Positions 15,236 through 24,600 of a DNA stretch of 64,000 nt are shown here, one piece after another. Origin of the DNA: a virus. The position numbers were made by a program, and so were the translations under genes. The stretch lies in IMG/VR virus record IMGVR_UViG_3300028044_000003, positions 47,531 through 111,530 of that record, one strand, 5' to 3'. The stretch's first letter is position 1. Every line of letters begins with the position of its first letter. Under the pieces are notes generated by a model, which searched no databases, was not told the origin of the DNA, and saw only the letters and a list, made by a program, of their open reading frames with translations.

Positions 15236-16366
15236 ATGATTAAAAAAGAAAAGATTTTTTATATCCTTAATAAAAATGATAATACATTTTCTACTAGTAC
15301 ATTGAGTTATATTTCTGACCTGAGTTGCGATATGGTAGATAACTATTCTATTCAAAAAAATGATAGAATATTTTTCTTACCTGGCTGCACAGTACCTAGA
15401 TTTAAAATAAGAAATGTACTTAAAGATAATGATGCGTCAATATCTAGAACTTTAGATGGTTCTAATGTAGTAATTATGTCTAACGATACTTTTAAAAATC
15501 TATTTAAAACTATACTCTTACGTAGAGTATTTAAAGATAATTTTATACAATTTGTTTTAGCTAATCCTCAAAAGATTCAAAACGGTAATGAAATTATTGA
15601 TAGACTTAATCAATTTGAATTAGAAAATGGTGATACACGGTATGTTTATTTACATCGTAGTAATTATTATTCGTTTGTTAGACAAGGTATTTATAATAAA
15701 CCTCTTGAAGACGAGTGTCCTAGTTTTAATCAAATAAAAAACTTACACGAAAACGATGATGATTTTGATGAAAATCAACATCCGGATAATCCATGTGCTA
15801 GTGTAGATTTATTGTTTACTCAAGATGATTATGACATTGAAGTTTTAGCTGATAAGCTTTATTCTAATTCTCATAACTATTCTATAGTAGATCAAGATGA
15901 TCTTTTAAAAATTATTAATTGTAACAGTACTTTTATTGATGAAGCTAAGTATGAAGAGTTAAGAAACATGTGTAATAGTTCTGACAACTCAAACATGATT
16001 TTAGCTATGGAAATTATGAGTAATTGTGATTACGATGATTCTTATGTTTATTTAATATTACTGTTAGCTGAATATCATAAATCATTTTATACGGTTAAAG
16101 AACGAAATCACGTAAACTTTAAAAGTATGTTAGAGTATCTAGGTTTTAAACCTACGGATTTATCTCAACTGGGATTTAGTAGTTTTATAGAAGGTATGAA
16201 AACTAAAGGTAAGTTTACAAAAACTAATTGTGACTTATTATTAAATCGTTTAATTAAGCATTGTACCTCTTATAGCGGTAGGGACTATGTAGTCATTTCG
16301 AGCGATTATACAGATGTATTAATTTTACCAAAAGAAGAATGTTTAGACCCAGAATCTAATGACTAA
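15236..16366 (+). CDS. Hypothetical protein with a VWA/MoxR-linked motif (376 aa)
   Basis: The 376-residue protein has an N-terminal beta-rich part, an acidic middle (NDDDFDENQHPDNP) and a helical C-terminal half. One segment (LRNMCNSSDNSNMILAMEIM followed by SNCDY) matches the pattern in the protein encoded at 12010-12462. No family was recognised. It begins 4 bases after the MoxR terminator tail and overlaps the nuclease gene by 8 bases, so it may be part of the same functional cassette. Confidence 0.65.
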   Translation: MIKKEKIFYILNKNDNTFSTSTLSYISDLSCDMVDNYSIQKNDRIFFLPGCTVPRFKIRNVLKDNDASISRTLDGSNVVIMSNDTFKNLFKTILLRRVFKDNFIQFVLANPQKIQNGNEIIDRLNQFELENGDTRYVYLHRSNYYSFVRQGIYNKPLEDECPSFNQIKNLHENDDDFDENQHPDNPCASVDLLFTQDDYDIEVLADKLYSNSHNYSIVDQDDLLKIINCNSTFIDEAKYEELRNMCNSSDNSNMILAMEIMSNCDYDDSYVYLILLLAEYHKSFYTVKERNHVNFKSMLEYLGFKPTDLSQLGFSSFIEGMKTKGKFTKTNCDLLLNRLIKHCTSYSGRDYVVISSDYTDVLILPKEECLDPESND

Positions 16367-17396
16367 TCAAATCGATGTTAACGTTCTTGAAAATGAGTTT
16401 AAGAACACCCCTTTATTTCTTAGTTATTCTTCTCTTAGCAAACTTCACTATTCTCCTAAACTTTATTACAAACATTATGTACTAAAAGAAAAAGAAGAAG
16501 ATGAAGAGCGTTATACGGAAGGAAAGCTCATACACTCATTACTCCTGGATAACGGGAGTTTTGATGAAAAGTTTTTACTATCTCCGGGCACTTTACCTGG
16601 TGATAATAATAAACTGATAATTGATAATATTTATAAAATACACTTGGAAGTTAATGATGGTAGAACTTTGTTGTCTGATTACTTTAATGAGATTCTTGTT
16701 TTACTATTATCAATGAATTTACACCAATCTCTTGTAGACGATAAAAAACCAGTTAACGGTGTATCACGTACAGGTGATCAAAAACGACTTGAAAAAATAC
16801 TTACTACACAGAATGAAGAGTACTTTGAACACTTAAAAGTTAAAAAAGATAGACACATAATTGATGCCGAAACTTTAGATAGATGCGCTAAAATTGTAGA
16901 TATACTTAAGACCGAATCAAGAACTAAGGATTTATTAAAGTTGGATAATTATGATGATAATATTCAAGTGTTTAATGAGAAAGAAATAAAAATATCTCAA
17001 GAAGGATTACCATTTGGTTTTAGAGGGTTCTTAGATAATTATACTGTTGATTATGGTAAAAAGATGGTTATTGTTAACGATCTCAAAACAACTAGTAAAT
17101 CAATAGTTTATTTTGTAGAAACGATTGAAATCTATAACTACTGGATTCAGGCCGCGATATATAAAAAGCTTATTCAACACGAGTTAAAAGATATTCTTAC
17201 TAAAGAATGGACAATTTCTTTTAATTTTATCGTTGTAGATAAATTCGAACAAGTATATTCTTTTCCTGTTTCGGACGAAACTATGACTCTCTGGGAGGAG
17301 AGATTAGACGATATTATTAAAAAAGCTTCGTGGCACATAGAAAATATGTATTTTAAATTACCATACGACTATGCCCATGACCTTGTAATTCTTTAA
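16359..17396 (+). CDS. PD-(D/E)XK nuclease, RecB/Cas4-like
   Basis: The 345-residue protein has the motif order of RecB/Cas4-type exonucleases: an N-terminal LSYSSLSKLHYSPKLYYKHY segment, an EGKLIHSLLLD motif (residues 54-64), an Asp in FRGFLDN, the catalytic D-x-K in NDLKTT, and a QAAIY motif. These enzymes degrade DNA ends and create single strands, which would suit the Sak4/SSB recombination genes. No helicase domain or Fe-S cysteines are apparent. It starts inside the end of the previous gene. Confidence 0.8.
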   Translation: MTNQIDVNVLENEFKNTPLFLSYSSLSKLHYSPKLYYKHYVLKEKEEDEERYTEGKLIHSLLLDNGSFDEKFLLSPGTLPGDNNKLIIDNIYKIHLEVNDGRTLLSDYFNEILVLLLSMNLHQSLVDDKKPVNGVSRTGDQKRLEKILTTQNEEYFEHLKVKKDRHIIDAETLDRCAKIVDILKTESRTKDLLKLDNYDDNIQVFNEKEIKISQEGLPFGFRGFLDNYTVDYGKKMVIVNDLKTTSKSIVYFVETIEIYNYWIQAAIYKKLIQHELKDILTKEWTISFNFIVVDKFEQVYSFPVSDETMTLWEERLDDIIKKASWHIENMYFKLPYDYAHDLVIL

Positions 17397-17397
17397 C

Positions 17398-17985
17398 ATG
17401 AAGAGTAACTTTTCTTTGTATAGAAATTATTCCCAGAAAAGTAGGATATTTTTATATCCTGCTCTGGGGATAAAAAGAAGTAGTAGTGTAAAACCTATTC
17501 AAACTTATATTACTATTGAAGGAAGATACGGTTTGGAAGATTACTGTTTAACAGCAACTTTTCAAATCAGAACGGATGACGAATATAAACTATTTATAAA
17601 AAATGTTTTGAAAGGTAATAAATATTTTAAGGAAGCTTTTGAAATAACTAACGAAGAAAAGATTATAATTGTATTTAATTTAATAGATTTTAAAAAAGAT
17701 TGGGATAGTTTTATATTAGGTAAGTATTCTAAACTTTCGGTTTATCAGAAAAATAATATCTTAAGTTTTTATAAAACTAACCCCAATAGTTTAGCTTACA
17801 TTGAAAGTTATTTGTACCCTTACAAGTATAATCGATTGTACGCAGATGCTTTGAGTTCTTCCGAACAGGAGGCCGATAAGATGTACATATTGTTGAAACA
17901 AGTTGGAGAATTATGCTCTAAACCTGATTTAGAAAAAGAAAATTTAGTGGTAGATGTATCAAAATTAGTTTTAGTAGAAAAATAA
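17398..17985 (+). CDS. Hypothetical protein (195 aa)
   Basis: The gene starts one base after the nuclease stop. The product has a beta-rich N-terminal half and helical C-terminal half (QEADKMYILLKQVGELC). It is rich in Tyr, Lys and Asn. I recognise no domain. Context (nuclease upstream, DNA polymerase downstream) suggests a replication or recombination accessory protein. A 31-base AT-rich gap follows. Confidence 0.6.
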   Translation: MKSNFSLYRNYSQKSRIFLYPALGIKRSSSVKPIQTYITIEGRYGLEDYCLTATFQIRTDDEYKLFIKNVLKGNKYFKEAFEITNEEKIIIVFNLIDFKKDWDSFILGKYSKLSVYQKNNILSFYKTNPNSLAYIESYLYPYKYNRLYADALSSSEQEADKMYILLKQVGELCSKPDLEKENLVVDVSKLVLVEK

Positions 17986-18016
17986 TTCTTAACTTGCGCT
18001 TATTAAAACCAACACT

Positions 18017-18439
18017 ATGAGTCAAAACATGTTATTAATCTCATCTGTCTGGGAAAGAACTCCAGAGATGAAACTTCCAACTTTTAAATTAATCCCTTCA
18101 TCGCTTGATTGTCCTTATACGGAAGCGATTTTTGATCCTTTTTCCGGATACTTGGTTGTTTTGGATAAAAACAAAAAAACCTCTTTCCAAATGGTCCCTC
18201 GTTTAGATGAAAACGGTGATCGTATGGTTAACAAAAAAGACAATTCGGTAAAACAAGAAAGACGTCTTGTAGATATCTTTAATGATCATATTATGTATAA
18301 CCCTGAAGAAATCGAAAATTTCATCGAAAGATTTGCGGTTAACACTCATAATTTTGATTATAAGAAATACTTCAAAATGTCTGAAGATCTTAACAAACAA
18401 GCTTTACAAGAAGAAAAAGTAGCTGAAACAGTAGAATAA
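18017..18439 (+). CDS. Hypothetical protein preceding the DNA polymerase (140 aa)
   Basis: The 140-residue product combines a beta-rich N-terminal half (YLVVLDKNKKTSFQMVPRL) and an acidic C-terminal tail (NKQALQEEKVAETVE). Its last base is shared with the first base of the polymerase start (TAATG), so translation is coupled. I see no named family. A polymerase-associated factor is a possibility, by position only. Confidence 0.6.
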   Translation: MSQNMLLISSVWERTPEMKLPTFKLIPSSLDCPYTEAIFDPFSGYLVVLDKNKKTSFQMVPRLDENGDRMVNKKDNSVKQERRLVDIFNDHIMYNPEEIENFIERFAVNTHNFDYKKYFKMSEDLNKQALQEEKVAETVE

Positions 18440-20370
18440 TGGATTTCGTTTATGACTACGAAACCCTTTCAAATTGTTTTGTTGGGGTTTTTATTGATGT
18501 CAGATCGGATGAAAAAAAAGTTTTTGTGGTCCACGAACTAAGAAATGATTTTCAAAAGTTCGTGGATTTTTTATCAGAAGCTGTTAAATCCAAGACTTGG
18601 CAAATTTCTTTTAATGGTTTAAATTTTGATGCTCAAATCACTGAGAAGGTCTTGAAAGAAAAAGATATTCTTTCAAATAAATCTTCTGATGAAATAGCTC
18701 GTTATCTCTACGAATACGCACAGTCAATTATTGACCGTTCTAGAAACAAAATGTTTCAAGAGTTTTACGAAAGTAAAATGAAAATTCGTCAGCTAGATGT
18801 ATTTAAACTTAACCACTGGGATAACACTAATAAATTTACATCTTTAAAAGAATTACAATTCGCTACTGATTGGCATAACTTACAAAGTATGCCTATACAC
18901 CATACTCAAGAGGTAACTACTCTTGATGAAATTAATACTATAATTGAATATTGTGTTAACGATGTTATTACTACAAAAAAAGTATTGTATTTATCAAAAC
19001 CTTTGTTGGAAGTAAGGAAACAAGTTAAAAGTAAATATGGATTACCTTGTGATAACTATTCAAATACTAAACTAGGTAGTGAGTTATTACTTAAACTTTA
19101 TTGCCAGGCTACTGGTAAAGATTCTTACGAAGTTAGACAGTATCGTACTAATCGTCCTGAAATTCCTATTAAAGATATTTTGTTTGACTATATCAGTTTT
19201 AAAACAGATGACTTAAAGCAATTTCATGAGTCGCTTAAGACGAAAATTATTAGAAATACTAAGAATGATTTTACTTACAAGAAAACTTTTAAAGATTATG
19301 TTTTTCACTATGGTTCTGGGGGTATACACCAGTGTATTGAACCAGGAATATATCGCGCGGATGAAGGTTATATCATAAAAGATCTTGATGTAGCTTCTCT
19401 ATATCCGAGTATCGCGTGTATGAACGAAATGTATCCGGCCCATCTAGGAAAAGAATTTTTTACTGTATATAAAGAAGGTATTGTTGACGTGAGACTTGCT
19501 GAGAAACGCAAAGGTAAAGACGGAGATAGAGCTATTATCGAGGGCTTTAAGGAAGCAGCCAACGCATCTTACGGTAACAGTAACAGTATTTATTCCTGGT
19601 TATATGATCCTCAGTATACAATGCAAACTACTATTAACGGTCAGTTGTTAATAACGATGTTAGTAGAAGATCTTATTGTAAATATACCGGACTCACAGCT
19701 TCTACAAACTAATACAGATGGTGCCACTCTTCGTATTCCAAAAGATAAAGAAGATGTTTATTATTCTGTTTGTAAAAAGTGGGAAGAAGTAACCAAACTT
19801 TCTCTAGAGTTTGCTGATTATAAAGAGATGTTTATATGGGATGTAAATAACTACATTGCTGTATATACAGATCCTAGCAAGTCTCCAAAATGTAAAGGTA
19901 GGTTTGAGTGGGAAGACCAGGAAAAATATAAGTATACACATCTTCATAAGAACAAGAGTCATTTAATTATTCCGAAAACGATTTTTAACTTTCTAATACA
20001 CAAAACTCCTATTGAAGATTATATTCGTAACTATCGAAATATCTATCATTTTTGTGCTTTTGTAAAGGCGCCACACGGTTGGGAGTTTAAAAAACTATCA
20101 ACTATTAACGGTGATTACGTAGAAAAAAACATTCAGAAAGATGTTAGATATTATGTATCCGTTAAAGGGTCTAAAATACTAAAGTGTAATATAAACGATG
20201 GTAGAAAAATCCAGGTAGAAGCTGGTAAGTGGATGCAGACGGAGTTTAATTTATACAAAGAAAAACCGTGGGAAGAATACAATATTGATTATAAGTATTA
20301 TATCGAAGCTGTTTATAATGAATTAGAAACATTAATTCCAAAAAGTAATAACCAAATAAGTTTATTTTAA
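18439..20370 (+). CDS. Family B DNA polymerase with 3'-5' exonuclease
   Basis: The 643-residue enzyme has exonuclease motifs YDYETL (D6, E8), SFNGLNFDAQ (N59-D64), and a YCVND segment (Exo III). Polymerase motif A is DVASLYPSI (D317), motif B is KEAANASYGNS (K371, Y378), and motif C reads NTDG (425-428) in place of the usual DTDS. The second, metal-binding Asp (D427) is kept. The enzyme should be the phage replicative polymerase. It is shorter than cellular family B enzymes, typical for phages, and begins directly at the upstream stop codon. Confidence 0.92.
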   Translation: MDFVYDYETLSNCFVGVFIDVRSDEKKVFVVHELRNDFQKFVDFLSEAVKSKTWQISFNGLNFDAQITEKVLKEKDILSNKSSDEIARYLYEYAQSIIDRSRNKMFQEFYESKMKIRQLDVFKLNHWDNTNKFTSLKELQFATDWHNLQSMPIHHTQEVTTLDEINTIIEYCVNDVITTKKVLYLSKPLLEVRKQVKSKYGLPCDNYSNTKLGSELLLKLYCQATGKDSYEVRQYRTNRPEIPIKDILFDYISFKTDDLKQFHESLKTKIIRNTKNDFTYKKTFKDYVFHYGSGGIHQCIEPGIYRADEGYIIKDLDVASLYPSIACMNEMYPAHLGKEFFTVYKEGIVDVRLAEKRKGKDGDRAIIEGFKEAANASYGNSNSIYSWLYDPQYTMQTTINGQLLITMLVEDLIVNIPDSQLLQTNTDGATLRIPKDKEDVYYSVCKKWEEVTKLSLEFADYKEMFIWDVNNYIAVYTDPSKSPKCKGRFEWEDQEKYKYTHLHKNKSHLIIPKTIFNFLIHKTPIEDYIRNYRNIYHFCAFVKAPHGWEFKKLSTINGDYVEKNIQKDVRYYVSVKGSKILKCNINDGRKIQVEAGKWMQTEFNLYKEKPWEEYNIDYKYYIEAVYNELETLIPKSNNQISLF

Positions 20371-21227
20371 TGATAAAAACTAATTTTCCAAGGCCGTTAT
20401 CAGAGTTGATAGCGGCCCCATTACCTCAACAAACTGAAACATATACTGTGATTTCACACAAGTTTGTAGATGACGAGGTTAAAAGAAAGCTCCTAGAGCA
20501 TAATTTTACTATTGAGAAAACAGAGTATCGTTCTAATCACGATTCTACTGTAGCCTCTGGTATATACTTCATCCAATACGGAAACGATCCCGAATTGTCA
20601 ATGATGGTAAGTTGGGTAAACTCTTATGATAAAAGTACCAGTTTTGGTTTTACCGTAGGAGCTTATAATAAATTAAATATGGGTGCAATAGTACCTGCAG
20701 ATGCTAGTTTATGGTCCAGGGTTCACACTGGAGACGCGGTTAATGTGGTAAAAGACTATATTCATGAGCAAATAGTAAGTGCTGATAAGTTTTATAATCA
20801 ATTGATTTTGGATAAGAATAAAATGATGGGTATAAAGATCTCTAAGAGAACTTTTTCAGAGTTAATCGGAAGGTTATTCTTTGAACACAGTCTTCTAACA
20901 AACTTTTCTTTAACTACTATAAAAAAGGAGTACAAGAAACCATCGTTTGTTTATTCTAACCCAGGGTCTTTATGGTTTAATTACTGTCATATAATCTATG
21001 CACTGAGACAACACGCGCATCCTTCTGAATGGATAGAAACGATGAAGATGATTCACTTCGCTATTTGTCAAGATTTTAATTTATTTGATTATGATGAAGA
21101 AGTAAAAACTCCTTCTAATCAGATCGATCTTGAAGATATGATTGCTGAAGTTAAAAAAGAACAAGAAGAAGGTTTAGTAGTATTAGGTTCAGGTTCTGAT
21201 TTTGATATCGATAAAGAAACATTATGA
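20370..21227 (+). CDS. DUF932-like protein with an RNAP-like C-terminal motif
   Basis: The 285-residue protein resembles DUF932 phage/plasmid proteins through a core such as SWVNSYDKSTSFGFTVGAY followed by RVHTGDAV. The function of DUF932 proteins is not established. Its acidic C-terminus ends in SGSDFDIDKETL (274-285). That segment matches the catalytic loop SGSDFDVDK of the phage RNA polymerase encoded at 30965-43834, with a single conservative change in nine residues. The gene begins at the polymerase stop and overlaps the next start (ATGA). Confidence 0.6.
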   Translation: MIKTNFPRPLSELIAAPLPQQTETYTVISHKFVDDEVKRKLLEHNFTIEKTEYRSNHDSTVASGIYFIQYGNDPELSMMVSWVNSYDKSTSFGFTVGAYNKLNMGAIVPADASLWSRVHTGDAVNVVKDYIHEQIVSADKFYNQLILDKNKMMGIKISKRTFSELIGRLFFEHSLLTNFSLTTIKKEYKKPSFVYSNPGSLWFNYCHIIYALRQHAHPSEWIETMKMIHFAICQDFNLFDYDEEVKTPSNQIDLEDMIAEVKKEQEEGLVVLGSGSDFDIDKETL

Positions 21228-21625
21228 TAAAATTATTTCTAGATGATGAAAGAGTTCCGTTAGATTGTTACTCTTATATGCAAAAGCGAGATTCTGAATT
21301 ATATCATCATTATAAAGAAAATGATTGGATTATACTAAGAAATCACGATCAGTTTATTAACTGGATAACTAAAAACGGATTACCAGATTTAATATCTTTT
21401 GATCACGATTTAATTCATGAGCACTATAGTCCGTTGTGTCATATACCGAAGCAGTATAACAAGCTTTATATGACTTTCAAACAGAAAACCGGCTTACATT
21501 CAGCTCGTTGGTTATTGATATATTGTTCCAAGAATAATCTTAAAATTCCAAGATACATGGTACACACCATGAATCCGACCGGTCACGATAATATCCATTT
21601 AATGTTAAACAAAGTACTAGATTAA
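21224..21625 (+). CDS. Cyclic-phosphate-processing receiver-like protein
   Basis: The 133-residue protein begins IKLFLDDERVPLD and has ISFDHDL, a central TGLHSARWLL and an end MVHTMNPTGHDNI. This series of acidic DDE, FDHDL and conserved His residues is characteristic of the cPRR domain, a receiver-fold family predicted to process cyclic phosphate ends of RNA. The assignment is motif-based. It is the last gene of the rightward operon, overlaps the DUF932-like gene by 4 bases, and is followed by a strong terminator. Confidence 0.65.
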   Translation: MIKLFLDDERVPLDCYSYMQKRDSELYHHYKENDWIILRNHDQFINWITKNGLPDLISFDHDLIHEHYSPLCHIPKQYNKLYMTFKQKTGLHSARWLLIYCSKNNLKIPRYMVHTMNPTGHDNIHLMLNKVLD

Positions 21626-21633
21626 AAAATTAA

Positions 21634-21658
21634 GGGAACTTCGGTTCCCTTTTTTTTT
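21634..21658. terminator. Strong bidirectional-looking terminator between the two modules
   Basis: GGGAAC (21634-21639) pairs with GTTCCC (21644-21649) around a TTCG tetraloop, followed by nine T. It sits between the last rightward gene and the end of the leftward 3093-residue gene. An A-run precedes the stem at 21624-21629, so it could also act on leftward transcripts. Confidence 0.88.
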
Positions 21659-21673
21659 CCTATAGTTACTCTC

Positions 21674-24600
21674 TTAACCGCCTGCGCTACGATTCTTTAT
21701 AGAGATTTTTTGTTTGATTTTTTCTATAGGAGAAACGTTAGAACCATCTATACCTATACTTTTAGCTAATGTAGTTATAAATTTAGAACCACCTTCTTGC
21801 TGCCATTCGTAAGGACCACTATCTCTCTTGTAATAAGCTCTTTCGTTATTCATTAACGTATGATAACCAAGAGCTCCCATTTTAGAATAAGATTCTATTG
21901 TTGGACCAAAAGCTAATGATTGAAAATCTAAAAGTTTAGTATAATCGTCTAATCCAAACCCTGGTAGAGGTATAAATGTTTCGTTTTCAGATCTAACGTT
22001 CATGGCCAGGAGTAAAGCGTGATTCTCAGCCCACCCCATAAGTCTGAAAGGATGTTCAGGATCATCAGCTATAAATGGTAAAGGCAAATCACCACTTTTT
22101 TCTCTTAGTTTTTCATATTTTTCATCATCATCTTCATCCCAACCAAATAATGGTAATAATAATGATTGTATAAATATCAGACCCATTATTTCTAACGGCA
22201 TTCTTAACATATTAAATCTTTCTTCCTGGTTCATTATACCCCATTGTTCGCTTGTATTTTTTGATAACCTATAAAGATTTCTTAGAGTACTGATATAAAA
22301 TCCCATTTTTAATTCATTAAGACCCGGGTTATATCTTGGTCTTATATTTCCGGATAAAGGATCTCCAGCAAATGCAAATCTTTCTACAAACATTGTAGTA
22401 AAAAACTTCTTTAGGTAAGATATAAATCTAAAGAATAAAAATCCTTGAGCTAACGGTTGGTTCATGTTAGCGTAATTACCTTCTAAAGATTGCTGAACAA
22501 TATTAAACTTATTAAGCATGTCTTTAAACTTAGCACCAGTAGCTATAGTAAGTTCAGTACCTGGTTCTACATCATTAAAATTTTCTAAACCTAATCTTTT
22601 TTTCAATTCGTCTATAGGAATGTTGTATCTAGTAGAAATAGAATCCATCGTATCACCAGTTACAAATAAATGTGTTGTTTTTCTAGGCCCATAATCAGGA
22701 TCTATACCTTCTTTAATAGTTAAAACGCCATCACGTATTTCCCAGGCATCCATATACGCTATAGGTTTGTCATATTGATAAACCGTTTGTTTGTACATCA
22801 TGGCCCCAAATAAAGATGTTTCAGATTGACCCTGTAACCACTCTCTAAAGTTATACAACCATGACATACCTAATACATCAGATGGTAAAGATCTTGAAGC
22901 AGCTCTTGCAAAACTTTCTCTCGGATCTTTCATACTAACCTGGAAAAGTTCTGTTAATTGTACATTTAAAGTTTTAGCTCCTATTTGATAAATTTGAGGA
23001 CCCATACCTTCAGAAGCAGAACCAAAACTTTTTTCACTCATTACTTTAAATGCCCATGCTTCACCTTTAGCTATAGATTTAGGATCTATATATTTACCTC
23101 CAGACATTAATAACATCTTCTGATACTTAGAACCCAAGTAATCTTTTAAAGCGGCTGGAATATTTAAAGCAAACATTGCCATCGAAGCTCTACCAAAAAT
23201 AAATTTAGAGAATGTTTGTATTGGTTTACTATTTTTACCAAATCCTAATAGTCTTTCATCATAAAACTCTCGTTTCATTAGAGTTTCGTAAATATTACTT
23301 CTAACATTAGAATCTCCTTTAACAAACTCGATAGCGTTATTAAGAAAATTCTTTTTATCAAGTTTTTCTAACTCTTTTGGAGTGTTTGTTTTTAATACCT
23401 GGTCTAAAGCTTTGGCTATAGGATGTATCTCAATTAACTTTTCTTGTTTAATCAAAGATGATGCGTAAGCATACATGCTAGTTATAAAATCGGTAGATAC
23501 ATCATCTATCGGAATATTATAGAGACCTTGAACAGGAATAGTATCTGGTTCAATCCCTTCAGAAGTTACTCTTACTAAATCATAATCTAAATCAGGATTT
23601 AAAGTTTCTAAACCATCATCTTTAGCTTTTTGATAAAACTGTCTAATCCTTCTAATGATGTATTCGAATATAGGAAACTTTTTACCTAATGTTTTACTAA
23701 TACCCCTTTGTCTATCTTCTTTAGAAGTTATAATTTTTTCGTACAAAGAAGATTCAAAACGAGGAAAATCGTAATATAATCTAGATCTTACCGGTTTACC
23801 TTCTTGGTTTTTTAAATGAAACTCTTTTACTTTTTCTAGAAGTTTGAATAACTTACCGTCTCTGGAATCGGGACTGGCGTTTTTAAGTTCGTAGTATCTT
23901 TCATTACGAAACGGAGAATCTGGTAATTCTTTAGGTAACCATTCTTTTGTATTAGTAACAGTTTTTCCTACAATCTTTTCAGTTCTAAGTTTAACTACAT
24001 TACCGTTTTCATCAGTGTATTCTTTCTTAACTACTTTACGAATGTATTTATAATTAGGTATTCTATTAATACTTACTACATCTCCATTACTATAAGTAAC
24101 TTCTCTTTTTTTATAATACTCATCACCCACAGGAGTTTTAACGGTCCATATATTTAACCTTTTCCAAACTTCTATTTCATTATCACGATCTTTATCATAA
24201 TAAACTTCTTGATAGTGGTTTTTTTCAAACCACGCTTTAAACTCAGGACTAGCTTTAAAAAGCTCTTTTAGTACTTCGTTGTCTAAACCCAAAATATTTT
24301 CATAAAGTCTATCAACATTACTTATAGTTATTTCATTAACGTCCTGACCAAAATTTTTTAACATAAAATCGTCAGGTAATCCTTCAATATTTTTAATCTT
24401 GTCGTTTAATATATCAAGATAATATTCAGTTGGTTCTTTAGAACTCATATCTGATATCTCCTGGACTAACAGATTATAACGTTCTAAATCTTTATCATTT
24501 ATACCGGCTTTTCTTTTTCTAGCTTTAGCGGTTGCGTAAAGAGATGATATCAACTGCTGTATTCCAGGTATTCCCCGATCTAATGAACGATATAATCCTC

